From contig CANRJY010000004.1 of the NCBI GenBank assembly GCA_947631085.1, forward strand, positions 62,001-126,000: DNA of 64,000 bases. Direction: 5' to 3'. Both the position numbers and the translations under genes were made by a program. The DNA comes from an uncultured Clostridia bacterium. Its GTDB lineage: Bacteria; Bacillota; Clostridia; UBA1381. A model generated the notes under the pieces. It worked only from the letters and a program-made list of their open reading frames with translations. It had not been told where the DNA came from and did not search any database. Below are positions 52,301 to 60,647 of this stretch, in pieces (position 1 is the stretch's first letter; the number at the start of each line of letters is the position of its first letter).

Positions 52301-55300
52301 CGTCCTTTTCGAGCTTCCATACTCTGTCGTCCGAGTCAACGAGGTTGAATCTCGGGTCAATATAATCCTTTATCGTATACTCATCGAGATTGTCGGCAAT
52401 TCGGTTAACGATGTTCTCCGAGAACGCGTCCGTAATTTCCTTTGACGTGTTTCCCTCGAATACATTCGTGTATTGCTCCACACCCTCCTCATATGCTTTT
52501 GAATCGTAGTTCGCGGGTATTTTTTCGCTATTGTATTCCTCGCCCGCGATTGCGGCAAGGAATTGGATAGCCTGGTTGTAGTCCACCGAGCCGCGCGTTA
52601 CTGTACCGCCGGAAAGCATTACGCAAAGGATTTCGTAGCCCTCATCTTCGCGAAGCTCCTTTGCCTGTTTGACCGCATCAAGCGCGTCAGGATTTTCCGG
52701 ATCAAGTAAGTTTGTTATTTCTTTTCCTTTTTCTAAAGCGTCTGCAAGCTCGGTGTCCTTACCGTCCGTGAACAGGATAATATACTTTTTCGTACCCTCC
52801 TCCGGCGCGCCTTCCGAATCTTTCAGATATGTGTTAAACGTCGTAAATCCCGCGCTTGTCGATGTGTTACCCGTCAGCACATAATTGTATTGTCCGCCGT
52901 TGTTCGCCGAAACGCCGTCTTTGTGAGTATCACCGTTCTCGCGGCTCAGAATCGAAATAGCGGCGGTGGGATCCGTCGTCCAGTCGAGGAGCTTAAATTT
53001 CTCGTATTCACTCTCATGACCTTCATCAAAGGTATCTTCGGTGGTGGTGTAACGCTTCGTGCTGAATCGTACCGCCGATATGCGGCTGTCGGGCGACGCC
53101 TCGTTAAGCTTTGTCGCGAACAATCCGAGCGCGTGCTGAAGCACCTCCGACTTAACTCTCGTCGTATCTGCCTTATAATATACATGCGACCAGCCGTTCG
53201 CATCCATACCGTTCTGACCGGTACTGTAGAAGCAGCAGAGATGTCCCTGATCGTCAAGGAAGAACTTTATAGGCTCGAACTGCTTCGGCTCATAGTAATA
53301 ATACCCGCCCGTCGGTTCATTCTTGCCGTCCGTAATTTCGGAATTGAGCTTACCCTCCGCAGTTACTTCTGCTGTGTCGGTTGTATAGCCGTTGTAATAG
53401 TACCGTCTATTTTCACCCACGTCAGTTCTGAGCGCGTCCATTGTTTTCGCCGTGCCGACCTCAAGAATATCCGCCCAGTGCGAGGTTGACGTTACATAGT
53501 ACCAGCCCGCTCTGTCGTTCGGTTCCGCGGCGGCTATATTATCTTGAAGCATAGCCGTCGCCGCGCCGCCGGAATTGGCGCTGAAATACGCTAATCCGCC
53601 CTCCGGCGTAAGCGTCCACGGCTGCGCCTGCTGCACGCCGTCAGCCTTGACGCTGTCATTATTCTGATAGTTGTCGTATAATTTTTTAACATCAGGCTCC
53701 GACAGAGCCGTGTCGAATATGTATACGTTGTCAACAAATATATCCTGTCCGTCGTAGCTGTCTTTAATTCCGTTAAGCACAACCCGCCATGTACCGGTTT
53801 TTTCTACATCGCCACTTGTCGAATTTTCAGCATCGCTAAGAACGACTCCGTTTTCGTATACCTGCACATGTTCGGTATTTCCATCGGTTTTGTTGAAAAC
53901 AAGAGTGTATGTTATAGTTTCTTTATCTTGAATAATTTTTTTAAACCTTTTTTCATTATAAAGGTTGCCGTTTTCCGGAGCAGTACCTGATAATCCATGT
54001 CCGATTTTCAATCGTTCATTACTGGGGCCATCATCTCGCCATACATTGACAAATTCTTTACCCGAATTGTTTTCAAGCGGTCCGATGTATATAAGCTGGT
54101 CGGTTTTTGTGGATGATAAAGTTTGTGATTCATCATTCTTTTTTCCTTGACTTTTACTCGATTTCAAGTTAAATGATATGGTGAAATTATCTCCAAGCTC
54201 TCCGCTGAGAAGCAAGCCCTTGTCTTGAGCAGTGTCCTCAGCTTTATATGACACGTTTAATCCGTTGGCTTCACTGAATTTTAATCCGTGCGTTTCTTCT
54301 CCTGTTTCTTCCTGTGTGTTGAAATTGAAGGCTTCACCTTCAACAGTTGCGGAATTAACCGCCGGCGCGTGTTCATGTTTTAATCTGTTTACAGTCCACG
54401 ACCGTGTATGTCCCTCTTCAAGCGTCACTGCCTGTTGAAAATCATAATAGCTTAAAAGGTGGTTTTTTTCGGGAGTTTCGGAATAGCCCGGCATTTCATC
54501 GCCCGTATGCTGTATGGCTGCACCGTCCCAGTAGCCGATAGGAACATATTCGTTTGTGCTTGGGCGCTTGTCGAATATGTAATAGCTGTAGCCGGTGTAG
54601 CTGAGCGGTGAATTGTCTGTGTTTTTGGTCGGATCGTCGTTTTCGCCTATTGGGTCTTGAAGAACGTTTTTGACTTCTTCGTCCGTAAGGATATAGTCCG
54701 TCATATCGGTTCCGCTCGTAACTCCATCCATTTTGACTTTCTTTGCAATAAAATCATCAGTGCTGCTGCCAATATCCCTGTCATCCGCTGTGATCTTACT
54801 AAATCCCGTGTCCGTGTCGCTGTCTCCCGCAGACGAGAACGCCATACTTCCCGAAGCGTCGAGAATAAGACCTACGTCCGCCTTATTGTTGCCGACGAAC
54901 CAGGACTCCAAGTCAAGCTGATATATGCGCTTTTCCTCGTCTATAACGGAAGCAGTTTTATCCGTGTGCAAGCCCGATGTGGTCTTGTAAACCTTAGTGT
55001 CGTTAAGCGGAGTGGAATCCCAGTTAATTGAACTATTTCCGTTTACTTTAATTTCCTCGTCACTTAAGCGCTGCTCTACTATCTCTTGCGCCGCTTCACG
55101 ATTTTCCTCGGTGCTATTTATATATTTCTCTGTGGCGGGATCAGCAATAGGCTTACCCGATATATCCGTGCCGCTCTCAGTCGTTCCGTTTGGATAGCCC
55201 CAAACGAAAGCAACGTCATGTTCTGGATTCGGGGTGGCTCCTCCGTCAGTACCGCCGTAAACCGCGTCGTCTTTCGAGCCGTTAACGTATATATCCGCGC

Positions 55301-55760
55301 TGTCGTAGAACGCGTGAGCCTTGACGACTCTGATTTTCGGGTCATATTTTATAATCATCCGATTATTTTCGTTGTCAATATTTACCGCATCCTGTCCCGC
55401 GGAAACCGAAAATCCCTTAAATTTGTGATCACCGTTAAGGGGCTTTATTATAATAGTGCCGTCTTCTTCGCTTATGTCTCCATCTTCAATGTTTGATCCG
55501 TCGGAACCGGATTCGACGTCATATGTAATGTCATAGTTATCGTCCGCGATTTTTTTAATAGTCGCAGTGAACGTTTGCTCCGGCTCATCCGTATCGAGAT
55601 CGCTGTACCAGTGCCTTACTATGATTTGCATATCCTGATATGCTTCTTCATCCGCCGAAACGGGCAGCGCGATATTCATCATGGAAATAAGCGTACACAA
55701 ACAAACAAGTCCCGAAATGCCGCGGCGAAAAGCCGCTTTTGTTAAAAACTTTCTTTTCAT
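49344..55760 (-). CDS. Giant VWA-LamG surface adhesin with sortase signal
   Basis: 2138 residues. The signal peptide ends near PVSA|DEE (about 45). The VWA domain begins with the MIDAS motif DASGS at about 301. A long insert (about 320-880) follows, including a LamG-like jelly roll at about 515-695. The VWA then resumes: RISAVRFSTK about 890, MIDAS Thr near 965, FTDGKDTE near 997. Several beta-rich stretches follow, then a Cna-B/DUF7601-like domain (about 1675-1792, starting ISKTVVNAPSSDADRAFTFT). A Pro/Thr-rich stalk (about 1793-2080) leads to TPKTGD, a hydrophobic helix and KKRD. Likely a wall-anchored adhesin or pilus tip. The start at 55760 follows AAGGAGAA by 8 bp. Confidence 0.9.
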   Translation of the reverse strand: MKRKFLTKAAFRRGISGLVCLCTLISMMNIALPVSADEEAYQDMQIIVRHWYSDLDTDEPEQTFTATIKKIADDNYDITYDVESGSDGSNIEDGDISEEDGTIIIKPLNGDHKFKGFSVSAGQDAVNIDNENNRMIIKYDPKIRVVKAHAFYDSADIYVNGSKDDAVYGGTDGGATPNPEHDVAFVWGYPNGTTESGTDISGKPIADPATEKYINSTEENREAAQEIVEQRLSDEEIKVNGNSSINWDSTPLNDTKVYKTTSGLHTDKTASVIDEEKRIYQLDLESWFVGNNKADVGLILDASGSMAFSSAGDSDTDTGFSKITADDRDIGSSTDDFIAKKVKMDGVTSGTDMTDYILTDEEVKNVLQDPIGENDDPTKNTDNSPLSYTGYSYYIFDKRPSTNEYVPIGYWDGAAIQHTGDEMPGYSETPEKNHLLSYYDFQQAVTLEEGHTRSWTVNRLKHEHAPAVNSATVEGEAFNFNTQEETGEETHGLKFSEANGLNVSYKAEDTAQDKGLLLSGELGDNFTISFNLKSSKSQGKKNDESQTLSSTKTDQLIYIGPLENNSGKEFVNVWRDDGPSNERLKIGHGLSGTAPENGNLYNEKRFKKIIQDKETITYTLVFNKTDGNTEHVQVYENGVVLSDAENSTSGDVEKTGTWRVVLNGIKDSYDGQDIFVDNVYIFDTALSEPDVKKLYDNYQNNDSVKADGVQQAQPWTLTPEGGLAYFSANSGGAATAMLQDNIAAAEPNDRAGWYYVTSTSHWADILEVGTAKTMDALRTDVGENRRYYYNGYTTDTAEVTAEGKLNSEITDGKNEPTGGYYYYEPKQFEPIKFFLDDQGHLCCFYSTGQNGMDANGWSHVYYKADTTRVKSEVLQHALGLFATKLNEASPDSRISAVRFSTKRYTTTEDTFDEGHESEYEKFKLLDWTTDPTAAISILSRENGDTHKDGVSANNGGQYNYVLTGNTSTSAGFTTFNTYLKDSEGAPEEGTKKYIILFTDGKDTELADALEKGKEITNLLDPENPDALDAVKQAKELREDEGYEILCVMLSGGTVTRGSVDYNQAIQFLAAIAGEEYNSEKIPANYDSKAYEEGVEQYTNVFEGNTSKEITDAFSENIVNRIADNLDEYTIKDYIDPRFNLVDSDDRVWKLEKDGKITIDTVEEDIKETHPEGYAINLSSNSKIEGYRAILRYDTEKGMYYLEWTSATIPGCSEDVGTLGVWNAQIKIKAKDDFIGGNAVLTNGNLELENYVFSEKDPGTNATSGTDDAQRKIDDDTDDITDLPSKGFPRTAVNVKIPEMKIPEERDVIFMGETFSDDGAAKELGEAIRDNFAGEDKNSWYWEYLKRYAEENGTTFDAIVQEIVAAALETDPAKQVKEYDYYYLSEAGEEPTTQTGGENHEGDKLGKIQFKWEKAENQGVTADTNQRQSKLTVKYISDEHETRAEADAALVKEEKTVDDTSTAVYPWEESFKPVSGSEQTTAEGAGLKTTNIVSGEVAFEMVLPPDVVKYLQTYAAGQTVTYKAKLVKKNAAGDEEIGTYTASYAVPETPEEDPDAVTVPVSITYNSGYGKYGLPQGEYEVVPVSGEGFGIRFGGITSGALADGADGTFTTFKADTKTADEILHPETEAGSHSISDFAAPYTGGTIKIGTKNAGESGKKYIDRRYAMAQVSASIDPTALSISKTVVNAPSSDADRAFTFTITLDGSDVNKTYDYEGDPTSVNGIPTGAEKKITFTDGAASVTLKDGEYITIKDIPTGTEYKVSETAADNYTSKVTGSGSGTISDSGSSVNAAAYVNTYVEPEPSTAPAPTPTATPVPTPTASPSAAPEATPTATPEITPEPTPTPTATPDAETPEPSGTLAPTQDPGGHDPSNPTVSPTVNPTATPEPTPTATPTAAPTATPTPTPTPTPTPTPAPTATPVPTATPDAKTPEPNGTLAPTQDPGGHDPSNPTASPTIKPTSVPHPTVNPTTTPTAAPHSTPSATASPTRRPSSGGGGGFKPASTPTPAPTLTPMQTATPVPTQTPVTTWATPTPTAAPAATSVPSMSTPAPTAPTVTAIPVTQAPSPTAAPSVIIETSPEATAVPSDSEIIPPRWQIGPPENNTPKTGDNNMPVLWITLSVLFATGALISIYMFMKKRD
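49900..50231 (-). repeat. Repeated stalk module in the adhesin gene
   Basis: A 101-bp block at 49900-50000 recurs at 50131-50231 with few differences. It encodes the stalk module ending TLAPTQDPGGHDPSNPT and is separated by simple T-P repeats. Such blocks can recombine and change stalk length. Confidence 0.8.
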
Positions 55761-55821
55761 AACCCGTGTTCTCCTTTTATCCAAATTCATGCATTTTTAT
55801 AAAATTTTCCTGTTTTCTTTC

Positions 55822-55886
55822 GTAAAACAACAATGTTTTGCGAAAGTACGAATAGAACAAGATTTTGCAAAACAACAATGTTTTGC
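55822..55886. promoter_or_regulatory. Two palindromes in the adhesin leader
   Basis: AAAACAACAATGTTTT at 55824-55839 and GCAAAACAACAATGTTTTGC at 55867-55886, 45 bp apart. Both lie in the leader of the adhesin gene; a third related site, AAAACATTGTTGTTTT, is at 56249-56264. Confidence 0.6.
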
Positions 55887-56027
55887 TAATGAAAAAATCC
55901 ACAATTATATATAAAATGTTATCATATTTTCGCAAAAAAATCAATCAAAATTTATTAAATTTGTATGTGCAGAATGTAAAAATTTATTATAGTGTTTTGT
56001 GCAATATGCAATATAAATCCAATTTTC

Positions 56028-56055
56028 ATTATATTATTAACCTATTTACCGTCAA
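56028..56055 (-). promoter_or_regulatory. Likely adhesin-sortase operon promoter
   Basis: Minus strand TTGACG (56055-56050), 16-bp spacer, TATAAT (56033-56028). This implies a 5' leader of about 260 nt. Between 56056 and 56300 I see no convincing gene. Confidence 0.5.
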
Positions 56056-56319
56056 AATGTGGTCAGGAAACTTGAGCGCGGTCAACGCGCAGACTCTCCG
56101 ATAACACTGATTGCTGCCCGCTTGTCTGCCCGCGCGCAGACGGATAGGACATGGAAATTCATATTTTAAAAGCACGATTCGCCGTCATTTATTTGGTCGC
56201 AAAATCCGAATAACGACGCTGTAATGCCCGTATCGACGACGTTTTCATAAAACATTGTTGTTTTGCGAAATTCTTTTTTGCCGTATATTTTAAAGATGTC
56301 TTAAAAAGATACTTCTTTC

Positions 56320-56348
56320 TTGACAAAATACCCCGAATGTGGTATAAT
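56320..56348 (+). promoter_or_regulatory. Promoter of the ThyX-like gene sharing its -10 with repeat copy C
   Basis: TTGACA (56320-56325), 17-bp spacer, TATAAT (56343-56348): full consensus, with an extended -10 TGG. Confidence 0.8.
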
Positions 56349-56409
56349 AACCTCACGGCGTTACCAAAAGCAAAGCTTTTGACGCCTGAGAGAACATTGT
56401 ATTATAACG
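56339..56409 (+). repeat. Promoter-embedded repeat, truncated copy C
   Basis: 71 bp matching copies A and B with two differences (TGTGG for TATGG, GTATTAT for GTATCAT). It keeps the left end and the first hairpin but lacks the second hairpin and the right TATGGTATAAT. Confidence 0.8.
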
Positions 56410-56435
56410 CCAAGCAAATTCAAGGAGCGAAAAAA

Positions 56436-57089
56436 ATGAAATTTGAAAATACCGAAATCTATGGCTTCAAAAGCGCCCTGCGCGGTATGCGCAATCCGTT
56501 GGAATCATGGGCGAAAAACGATACAGTCGAGGAAAACGGAAACGTCACGATCGGCGAAAACGACTTGTCCCTCGCGCGCCGCCTTATAAAATCGGGTAGC
56601 GAGCACCGTAAATTCATGCGCCAAATTTTCGTGTCCGTCGATATAACGGGGCCTCTTTACTGGTGGAAGGAGTTCGACACATACAAGGTAGGCACGGTCG
56701 CGAACAGCACCTCGACAATGCACAAGTTAGCGTCCACTCCGATCACTCTCGATTGCTTTGAAATCGACGATTACGACGGCTCGCTTACATACGAGAGCGG
56801 AGAGCTGTCGGGTATAATAAACAAGCATATCGAATTTCTTGAGGAAATGCGCGTAAAATACCTCGAAACAAAGGACAAAGCCTACTGGAAGGAGCTTATC
56901 CGCTGGCTGCCCTCGTCGTGGCAGCAGACGCGCACGGTTACGATGTCGTACGAAAACCTGCTCGCGATGTGCTCGAAGGGACAGCGGAGAAACCATAAAT
57001 TGACGGAATGGTCGGTATCGTTCATAAATTGGGCGCGCACGCTCCCCTACGCGCAGGAGCTTATTTTCGGAGACGAGCTTGATGACTGA
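56436..57089 (+). CDS. ThyX-like protein, probable thymidylate synthase relative
   Basis: 217 residues. The segment RQIFVSVDITGPLYWWKEFD followed by TYKVGTVANSTSTMHKL is reminiscent of the N-x-x-S nucleotide-binding region of flavin-dependent thymidylate synthases, though the strict RHRxxSxNExSxR motif is absent. Overlap with a dihydrofolate reductase gene supports a folate/dTMP role. A looser reading is a conserved protein of unknown function. The start at 56436 follows AAGGAGCG; the 33 codons before it are repeat sequence. The promoter lies about 90 bp upstream inside the repeat. Confidence 0.55.
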   Translation: MKFENTEIYGFKSALRGMRNPLESWAKNDTVEENGNVTIGENDLSLARRLIKSGSEHRKFMRQIFVSVDITGPLYWWKEFDTYKVGTVANSTSTMHKLASTPITLDCFEIDDYDGSLTYESGELSGIINKHIEFLEEMRVKYLETKDKAYWKELIRWLPSSWQQTRTVTMSYENLLAMCSKGQRRNHKLTEWSVSFINWARTLPYAQELIFGDELDD

Positions 57090-57576
57090 AATGAATTTAA
57101 TCGCCGCCGTTGACGAAAAAAACGGCATAGGCAGGGATAATATGCTGCTTTTTCACATACCCGAGGACATGAAGCGCTTCCGCTCCCTCACAATGGGCGC
57201 GGCTGTCGTGATGGGCGGAAAAACCATGCGGTCATTACCGAATCAAAAGCCGCTCGAAGGGCGCGAAAACATAGTTCTGACGCGCGATAAAGACTTTTCC
57301 GCGGACGGGTTCACTGTCTGCAATTCAGTTGATGATTTGTTTGAAATTTTAAAAACATCGGATAAACCGATTTTCGTAATAGGCGGCGGAGAAATTTATT
57401 CGCTGCTTCTGCCGTACTGCTCGCGCGCGTATATAACGCATATCGACGCGGACGGGCACGCGGATACGTTTTTTCCCGATTTTGGAACGAAATGGCGGCT
57501 TGCTAGCCAATCGGAAACGCGCGAATATAACGGCATAAAATACCGATTTTGTGAATACGAAAGGACAGCCCGCTGA
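57082..57576 (+). CDS. folA: Dihydrofolate reductase
   Basis: NADPH-dependent reduction of dihydrofolate to tetrahydrofolate. 164 residues: LIAAVDEKNGIGRDNMLLFH (substrate pocket), DMKRFRSLTMGAAVVMGGKT (NADPH site), LEGRENIVLTRD and FVIGGGEIYSLLLPYC. The active-site acid Asp sits in the usual HIPEDMKRF helix. ATG 57082 overlaps the end of the ThyX-like gene by 8 bp and has GGAG 9 bp upstream; TTG 57079 is an alternative. It forms a two-gene operon for folate and deoxythymidylate metabolism. Confidence 0.95.
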   Translation: MTEMNLIAAVDEKNGIGRDNMLLFHIPEDMKRFRSLTMGAAVVMGGKTMRSLPNQKPLEGRENIVLTRDKDFSADGFTVCNSVDDLFEILKTSDKPIFVIGGGEIYSLLLPYCSRAYITHIDADGHADTFFPDFGTKWRLASQSETREYNGIKYRFCEYERTAR

Positions 57577-57591
57577 GCTGCCCTTTTTATT
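57558..57591. terminator. Terminator between folA and mnmE
   Basis: AAGGACAGC/GCTGCCCTT (with one mismatch pair) spans the folA stop codon and is followed by TTT; convergent with mnmE. Confidence 0.6.
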
Positions 57592-58936
57592 ATTTCCCCA
57601 CGCAAAATTCGTGGAAAATAGCGTTTACTATATCGTCAGACACGGTTTCGCCCGTGATTTCGCCCAACGCCTGTATCGCTATGTTGATATCTATCGAAAC
57701 TATATCCGAGGGTATTCCCGCGTCGAGCGCTTCGACCGTCCTCGAAAGCGCCCGCTCCGCCTCAAAAAGCGCGGTTTTGTGGCGCATATTCGTGACCGCC
57801 GCTCCGTCTCCGGCTGTCATGCCGAGGTTGAACATTTGCTTTACCTTTTCTTTAAATTCGTCAATTCCCTCGCCCGTTTTCGCGCTTATAGCTATCGCGC
57901 CCTCGGGCATTTGCGAAGGCTCTTGCAGGTCGGTTTTGTTCACGAGTATGATACGCTTTTTGCCCTCGGTTTCTTCGAGTATTTTTTTATCCTCGTCGTC
58001 GGGCGGCGCGCTCGCGTCAAATACGGCTATCACAAGGTCGGCTGTTTCTATTGATTTTCTCGAACGCTCCACGCCGATTTTCTCAACCGCGTCGGACGTG
58101 TCGCGTATTCCCGCCGTGTCCTCGAGTATAAGCGGCACTCCGTCGAGATTTATATATTCCTCTATGACATCGCGCGTAGTTCCCGCAACGTCGGTTACGA
58201 TCGCGCGCTCCGCTCCCGCGAGACGGTTGAGAAGCGACGATTTGCCCACGTTCGGCTTGCCCGCTATCGACGCGCGTATTCCCTCGCGGATTATCCTGCC
58301 GCTGTCGGCTGTGGCTAAAAGCCTTTGCGCCATACCGCGGCACTCGTCGGCGGTGTTTCGTATGTCGTCGATTGTTATATCCTCCAAATCCTCGTCGGGG
58401 TAGTCTATCGTCACCTGCATCTGCGCCGCGAGATGGACCAGCTTTTCGCGTATCGCCGCTATTTCCCTCGAGAGCGAGCCTTCAAGCTGCGATAAAGCGC
58501 TCCGCCTTGAAAGCTCAGTTTTCGCGTTTATTATATCAATTACCGCCTCGGCTTGGGACAGATCTATTCTGCCGTTTAAAAACGCGCGCTTCGTAAACTC
58601 GCCGGGTTCAGCCATAACAGCTCCCGCGCGGAGCACCGTCTCAAGAACCGCTCTTGCCGCCGTGCCGCCGCCGTGAGTACTTATTTCAACAACGTCCTCG
58701 CGAGTGAACGTCCTCGGCGCGCGCATGAGCGTCACGAGTACCTCGTCCACATTTTCGCCGTCCGCATTTTTTATAAATCCGTAATGAACGGTGTGCGTCG
58801 GAGAATTGCAAATCTTGTCCCTGCCGTAAAAAACTTTGTCCGCTATCGTTACCGCGTCCGCGCCGCTTATGCGTATCACGGCAATTCCGCCCGTTCCGGG
58901 GGCGGTTGAGATCGCCGCTATGGTTCTGTCAGTCAT
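57590..58936 (-). CDS. mnmE: tRNA modification GTPase MnmE (TrmE)
   Basis: Works with MnmG to install cmnm5 groups on wobble uridines of several tRNAs. 448 residues: an N-terminal tetrahydrofolate-binding domain (IAAISTAPGTGGIAVIRISG), the helical segment EPGEFTKRAFLNGRIDLSQA, the GTPase domain with GKPNVGKSSLLN near residue 222 and DVAGTTRDVIEE, then NKTD, and the C-terminal FCVGK with the invariant Cys. No mnmG, jag or rpmH lies nearby, so this is not the common oriC arrangement. It overlaps the PHP gene by 4 bp. Confidence 0.97.
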   Translation of the reverse strand: MTDRTIAAISTAPGTGGIAVIRISGADAVTIADKVFYGRDKICNSPTHTVHYGFIKNADGENVDEVLVTLMRAPRTFTREDVVEISTHGGGTAARAVLETVLRAGAVMAEPGEFTKRAFLNGRIDLSQAEAVIDIINAKTELSRRSALSQLEGSLSREIAAIREKLVHLAAQMQVTIDYPDEDLEDITIDDIRNTADECRGMAQRLLATADSGRIIREGIRASIAGKPNVGKSSLLNRLAGAERAIVTDVAGTTRDVIEEYINLDGVPLILEDTAGIRDTSDAVEKIGVERSRKSIETADLVIAVFDASAPPDDEDKKILEETEGKKRIILVNKTDLQEPSQMPEGAIAISAKTGEGIDEFKEKVKQMFNLGMTAGDGAAVTNMRHKTALFEAERALSRTVEALDAGIPSDIVSIDINIAIQALGEITGETVSDDIVNAIFHEFCVGK

Positions 58937-59781
58937 TGTCTTTGTAATCTCTCCTTCATTCCTTCAAGTATGCCGAGAGGCGCGCCGTTCGTGTCGCCTA
59001 TGTCAACGCCGGGGCGGTTGCCGCCGTGGAAGTCACTGCCGCCCGTCGGGATCAAATCAAGCTCCGCGCATACCTTTAAGCACGTTTTCACATAATCCGC
59101 CGTGTAATCGCTGTAATAGCACTCCGCCCCGTCAAGACCGTATTCCTTTAATTTGCCGAGAAGCTCCTTAAGCTCGTCCTCGGTTTTCGCGATATAAACG
59201 GGATGCGCCAAAACAGCAAGCCCGCCCGCGCTTTTTATCATCTCTATGCACTCGGCGGGACGGTAGGAAAGTCTCGGAACGTAACATTCCTTCCCCTTGC
59301 CGAGATATTTGTCGAACGCCTCCTGCGTCGTTTTAACGTATCCCTTTTTCACCATAGCGATCGCCATATGCGCGCGCCCCGTGTTTTCGAGCGTGCCGCC
59401 GTCCTTTTGGGAGGTCAGGTCGCCGTCGGTTATATCAAATCCGTGCTCGCGCAGTACCTTTGTCATCGCGACATTTCTGTCCGTACGCGAGGTTTGCAGA
59501 GCGCGTAACTTCCTTGCGAAATTTTCGTCCTTATAGTCCATGAAATAGCCCAAAATGTGCATTTCCGACGCGTATTTCGCGCTTAACTCAACGCCGCTTA
59601 CGGCTTTTATTTCCTGTCTTTCACATTCGGCGAAAAACTCGTCCAGCCCGCCGACGCTGTCATGGTCGGTGAGCGAAAGGACGGTTATACCGAGTTTTTT
59701 CGCGTGACGCACAAGCTCCGACGGAGACAAAGTTCCGTCGGAGGCAGTGGAATGCGTATGCAAATCAATCTTACTTCTCAT
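58933..59781 (-). CDS. PHP-domain phosphatase
   Basis: 282 residues of the YciV/RNase AM-like PHP group, which hydrolyse 3',5'-bisphosphonucleosides or trim RNA 5' ends. Metal ligands appear in order: [51 protein letters not shown] and [12 protein letters not shown]. Start at 59781 overlaps nrdR by 11 bp. Gene order nrdR, PHP gene, mnmE on one strand implies one transcript. Confidence 0.93.
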   Translation of the reverse strand: MRSKIDLHTHSTASDGTLSPSELVRHAKKLGITVLSLTDHDSVGGLDEFFAECERQEIKAVSGVELSAKYASEMHILGYFMDYKDENFARKLRALQTSRTDRNVAMTKVLREHGFDITDGDLTSQKDGGTLENTGRAHMAIAMVKKGYVKTTQEAFDKYLGKGKECYVPRLSYRPAECIEMIKSAGGLAVLAHPVYIAKTEDELKELLGKLKEYGLDGAECYYSDYTADYVKTCLKVCAELDLIPTGGSDFHGGNRPGVDIGDTNGAPLGILEGMKERLQRQ

Positions 59782-60226
59782 TTATAAGCTCCTGCAATTC
59801 GTTCATAAAGGTGTGAATATCCTCAAACCGCTTATATACCGAGGCAAAGCGGACATACGCGACCTCGTCGAGATTTTTGAGCTTATCCATAACCTTCTCG
59901 CCTATCGTAGCGCTGTCTACCTCGCGTTCCATTGACTGGTACAGCTCGCTTTCGATATCGTCCGCGATTTTCTCCATCTGAGAAAGTGAAACGGGACGCT
60001 TCTCGCACGCGGTTATTATACCCTTCAAAACCTTTTCGCGGTTATACTGTTGTCTTGACTGATCCTTTTTGATTACCACCAGTGAAATCGATTCCAGCTT
60101 CTCGTATGTAGTAAAGCGTTTCTGACATTTCAGACACTCGCGTCTGCGCCTGATAGCGTTGCTTTCATCGGTCGGTCTGGAATCTATGACTTTGCTTTCA
60201 ACAAAGCCGCAGTACGGACATTTCAT
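59771..60226 (-). CDS. nrdR: Transcriptional repressor NrdR
   Basis: Nucleotide-sensing repressor of ribonucleotide reductase genes. 151 residues. Zinc ribbon [20 protein letters not shown] followed by [17 protein letters not shown], then the ATP-cone ([32 protein letters not shown]). No nrd genes are in the window, and I could not see convincing NrdR-box pairs near its own promoter. First gene of the nrdR, PHP, mnmE unit. Confidence 0.97.
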   Translation of the reverse strand: MKCPYCGFVESKVIDSRPTDESNAIRRRRECLKCQKRFTTYEKLESISLVVIKKDQSRQQYNREKVLKGIITACEKRPVSLSQMEKIADDIESELYQSMEREVDSATIGEKVMDKLKNLDEVAYVRFASVYKRFEDIHTFMNELQELINEK

Positions 60227-60341
60227 CTAATTTTCCTCCAAAATCGCGCTTGCGCGTTTATTTGTAATATTATGTATTATTATACAATATTTTTTACAGT
60301 ATTTCAAGAAAAATTTTTCCTGTTTTCGGGAAAAACCGATT

Positions 60342-60590
60342 TTATTTCAGTTTTCCCTGCTCGTACAGTCTCACGAGCACCACATCGTCGCCCACGACCT
60401 CGATCGCGCTCCACGGTATGACCAACTCGCCGCCGAAGATACGCTTAATAAAACAGCCGCGTCTCGGTACGATAACGGCTTCAACATTACCCGTGCTTTC
60501 GTTTATTTCCACATCGCGTATAAATCCGATGCGCTCGGCTGTTTTAATATTGATGACCTCCTTTTGTCTGAGCTTATGACCTCTGAACAT
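60342..60590 (-). CDS. YlmC/YmxH family PRC-barrel protein
   Basis: 82 residues. LRQKEVINIKTAERIGFIRD and GGELVIPWSAIEVVGDDVVL are the hallmarks of the YlmC/YmxH family, a small PRC-barrel protein common to endospore formers. The start at 60590 follows GGGAGGCG; a longer frame begins inside a terminator stem. Function in sporulation is inferred from family distribution only. Confidence 0.88.
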   Translation of the reverse strand: MFRGHKLRQKEVINIKTAERIGFIRDVEINESTGNVEAVIVPRRGCFIKRIFGGELVIPWSAIEVVGDDVVLVRLYEQGKLK

Positions 60591-60605
60591 ATATCGCGCC
60601 TCCCG

Positions 60606-60640
60606 CAAAAAAACTCTCATACTATTTTGTATGAGAGTTC
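60606..60640 (-). terminator. Terminator downstream of the coiled-coil gene
   Basis: AACTCTCATAC (60612-60622) pairs with GTATGAGAGTT (60629-60639), with a T run on the minus strand. It ends just before the ylmC-type gene, which may depend on read-through or an embedded promoter. Confidence 0.8.
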
Positions 60641-60647
60641 TTCATTT

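Noticed and set aside
56166-56255. 29-codon minus-strand peptide upstream of the adhesin gene
   Set aside because: Codon use looks plausible but there is no RBS and no related gene nearby; could be a decayed fragment.
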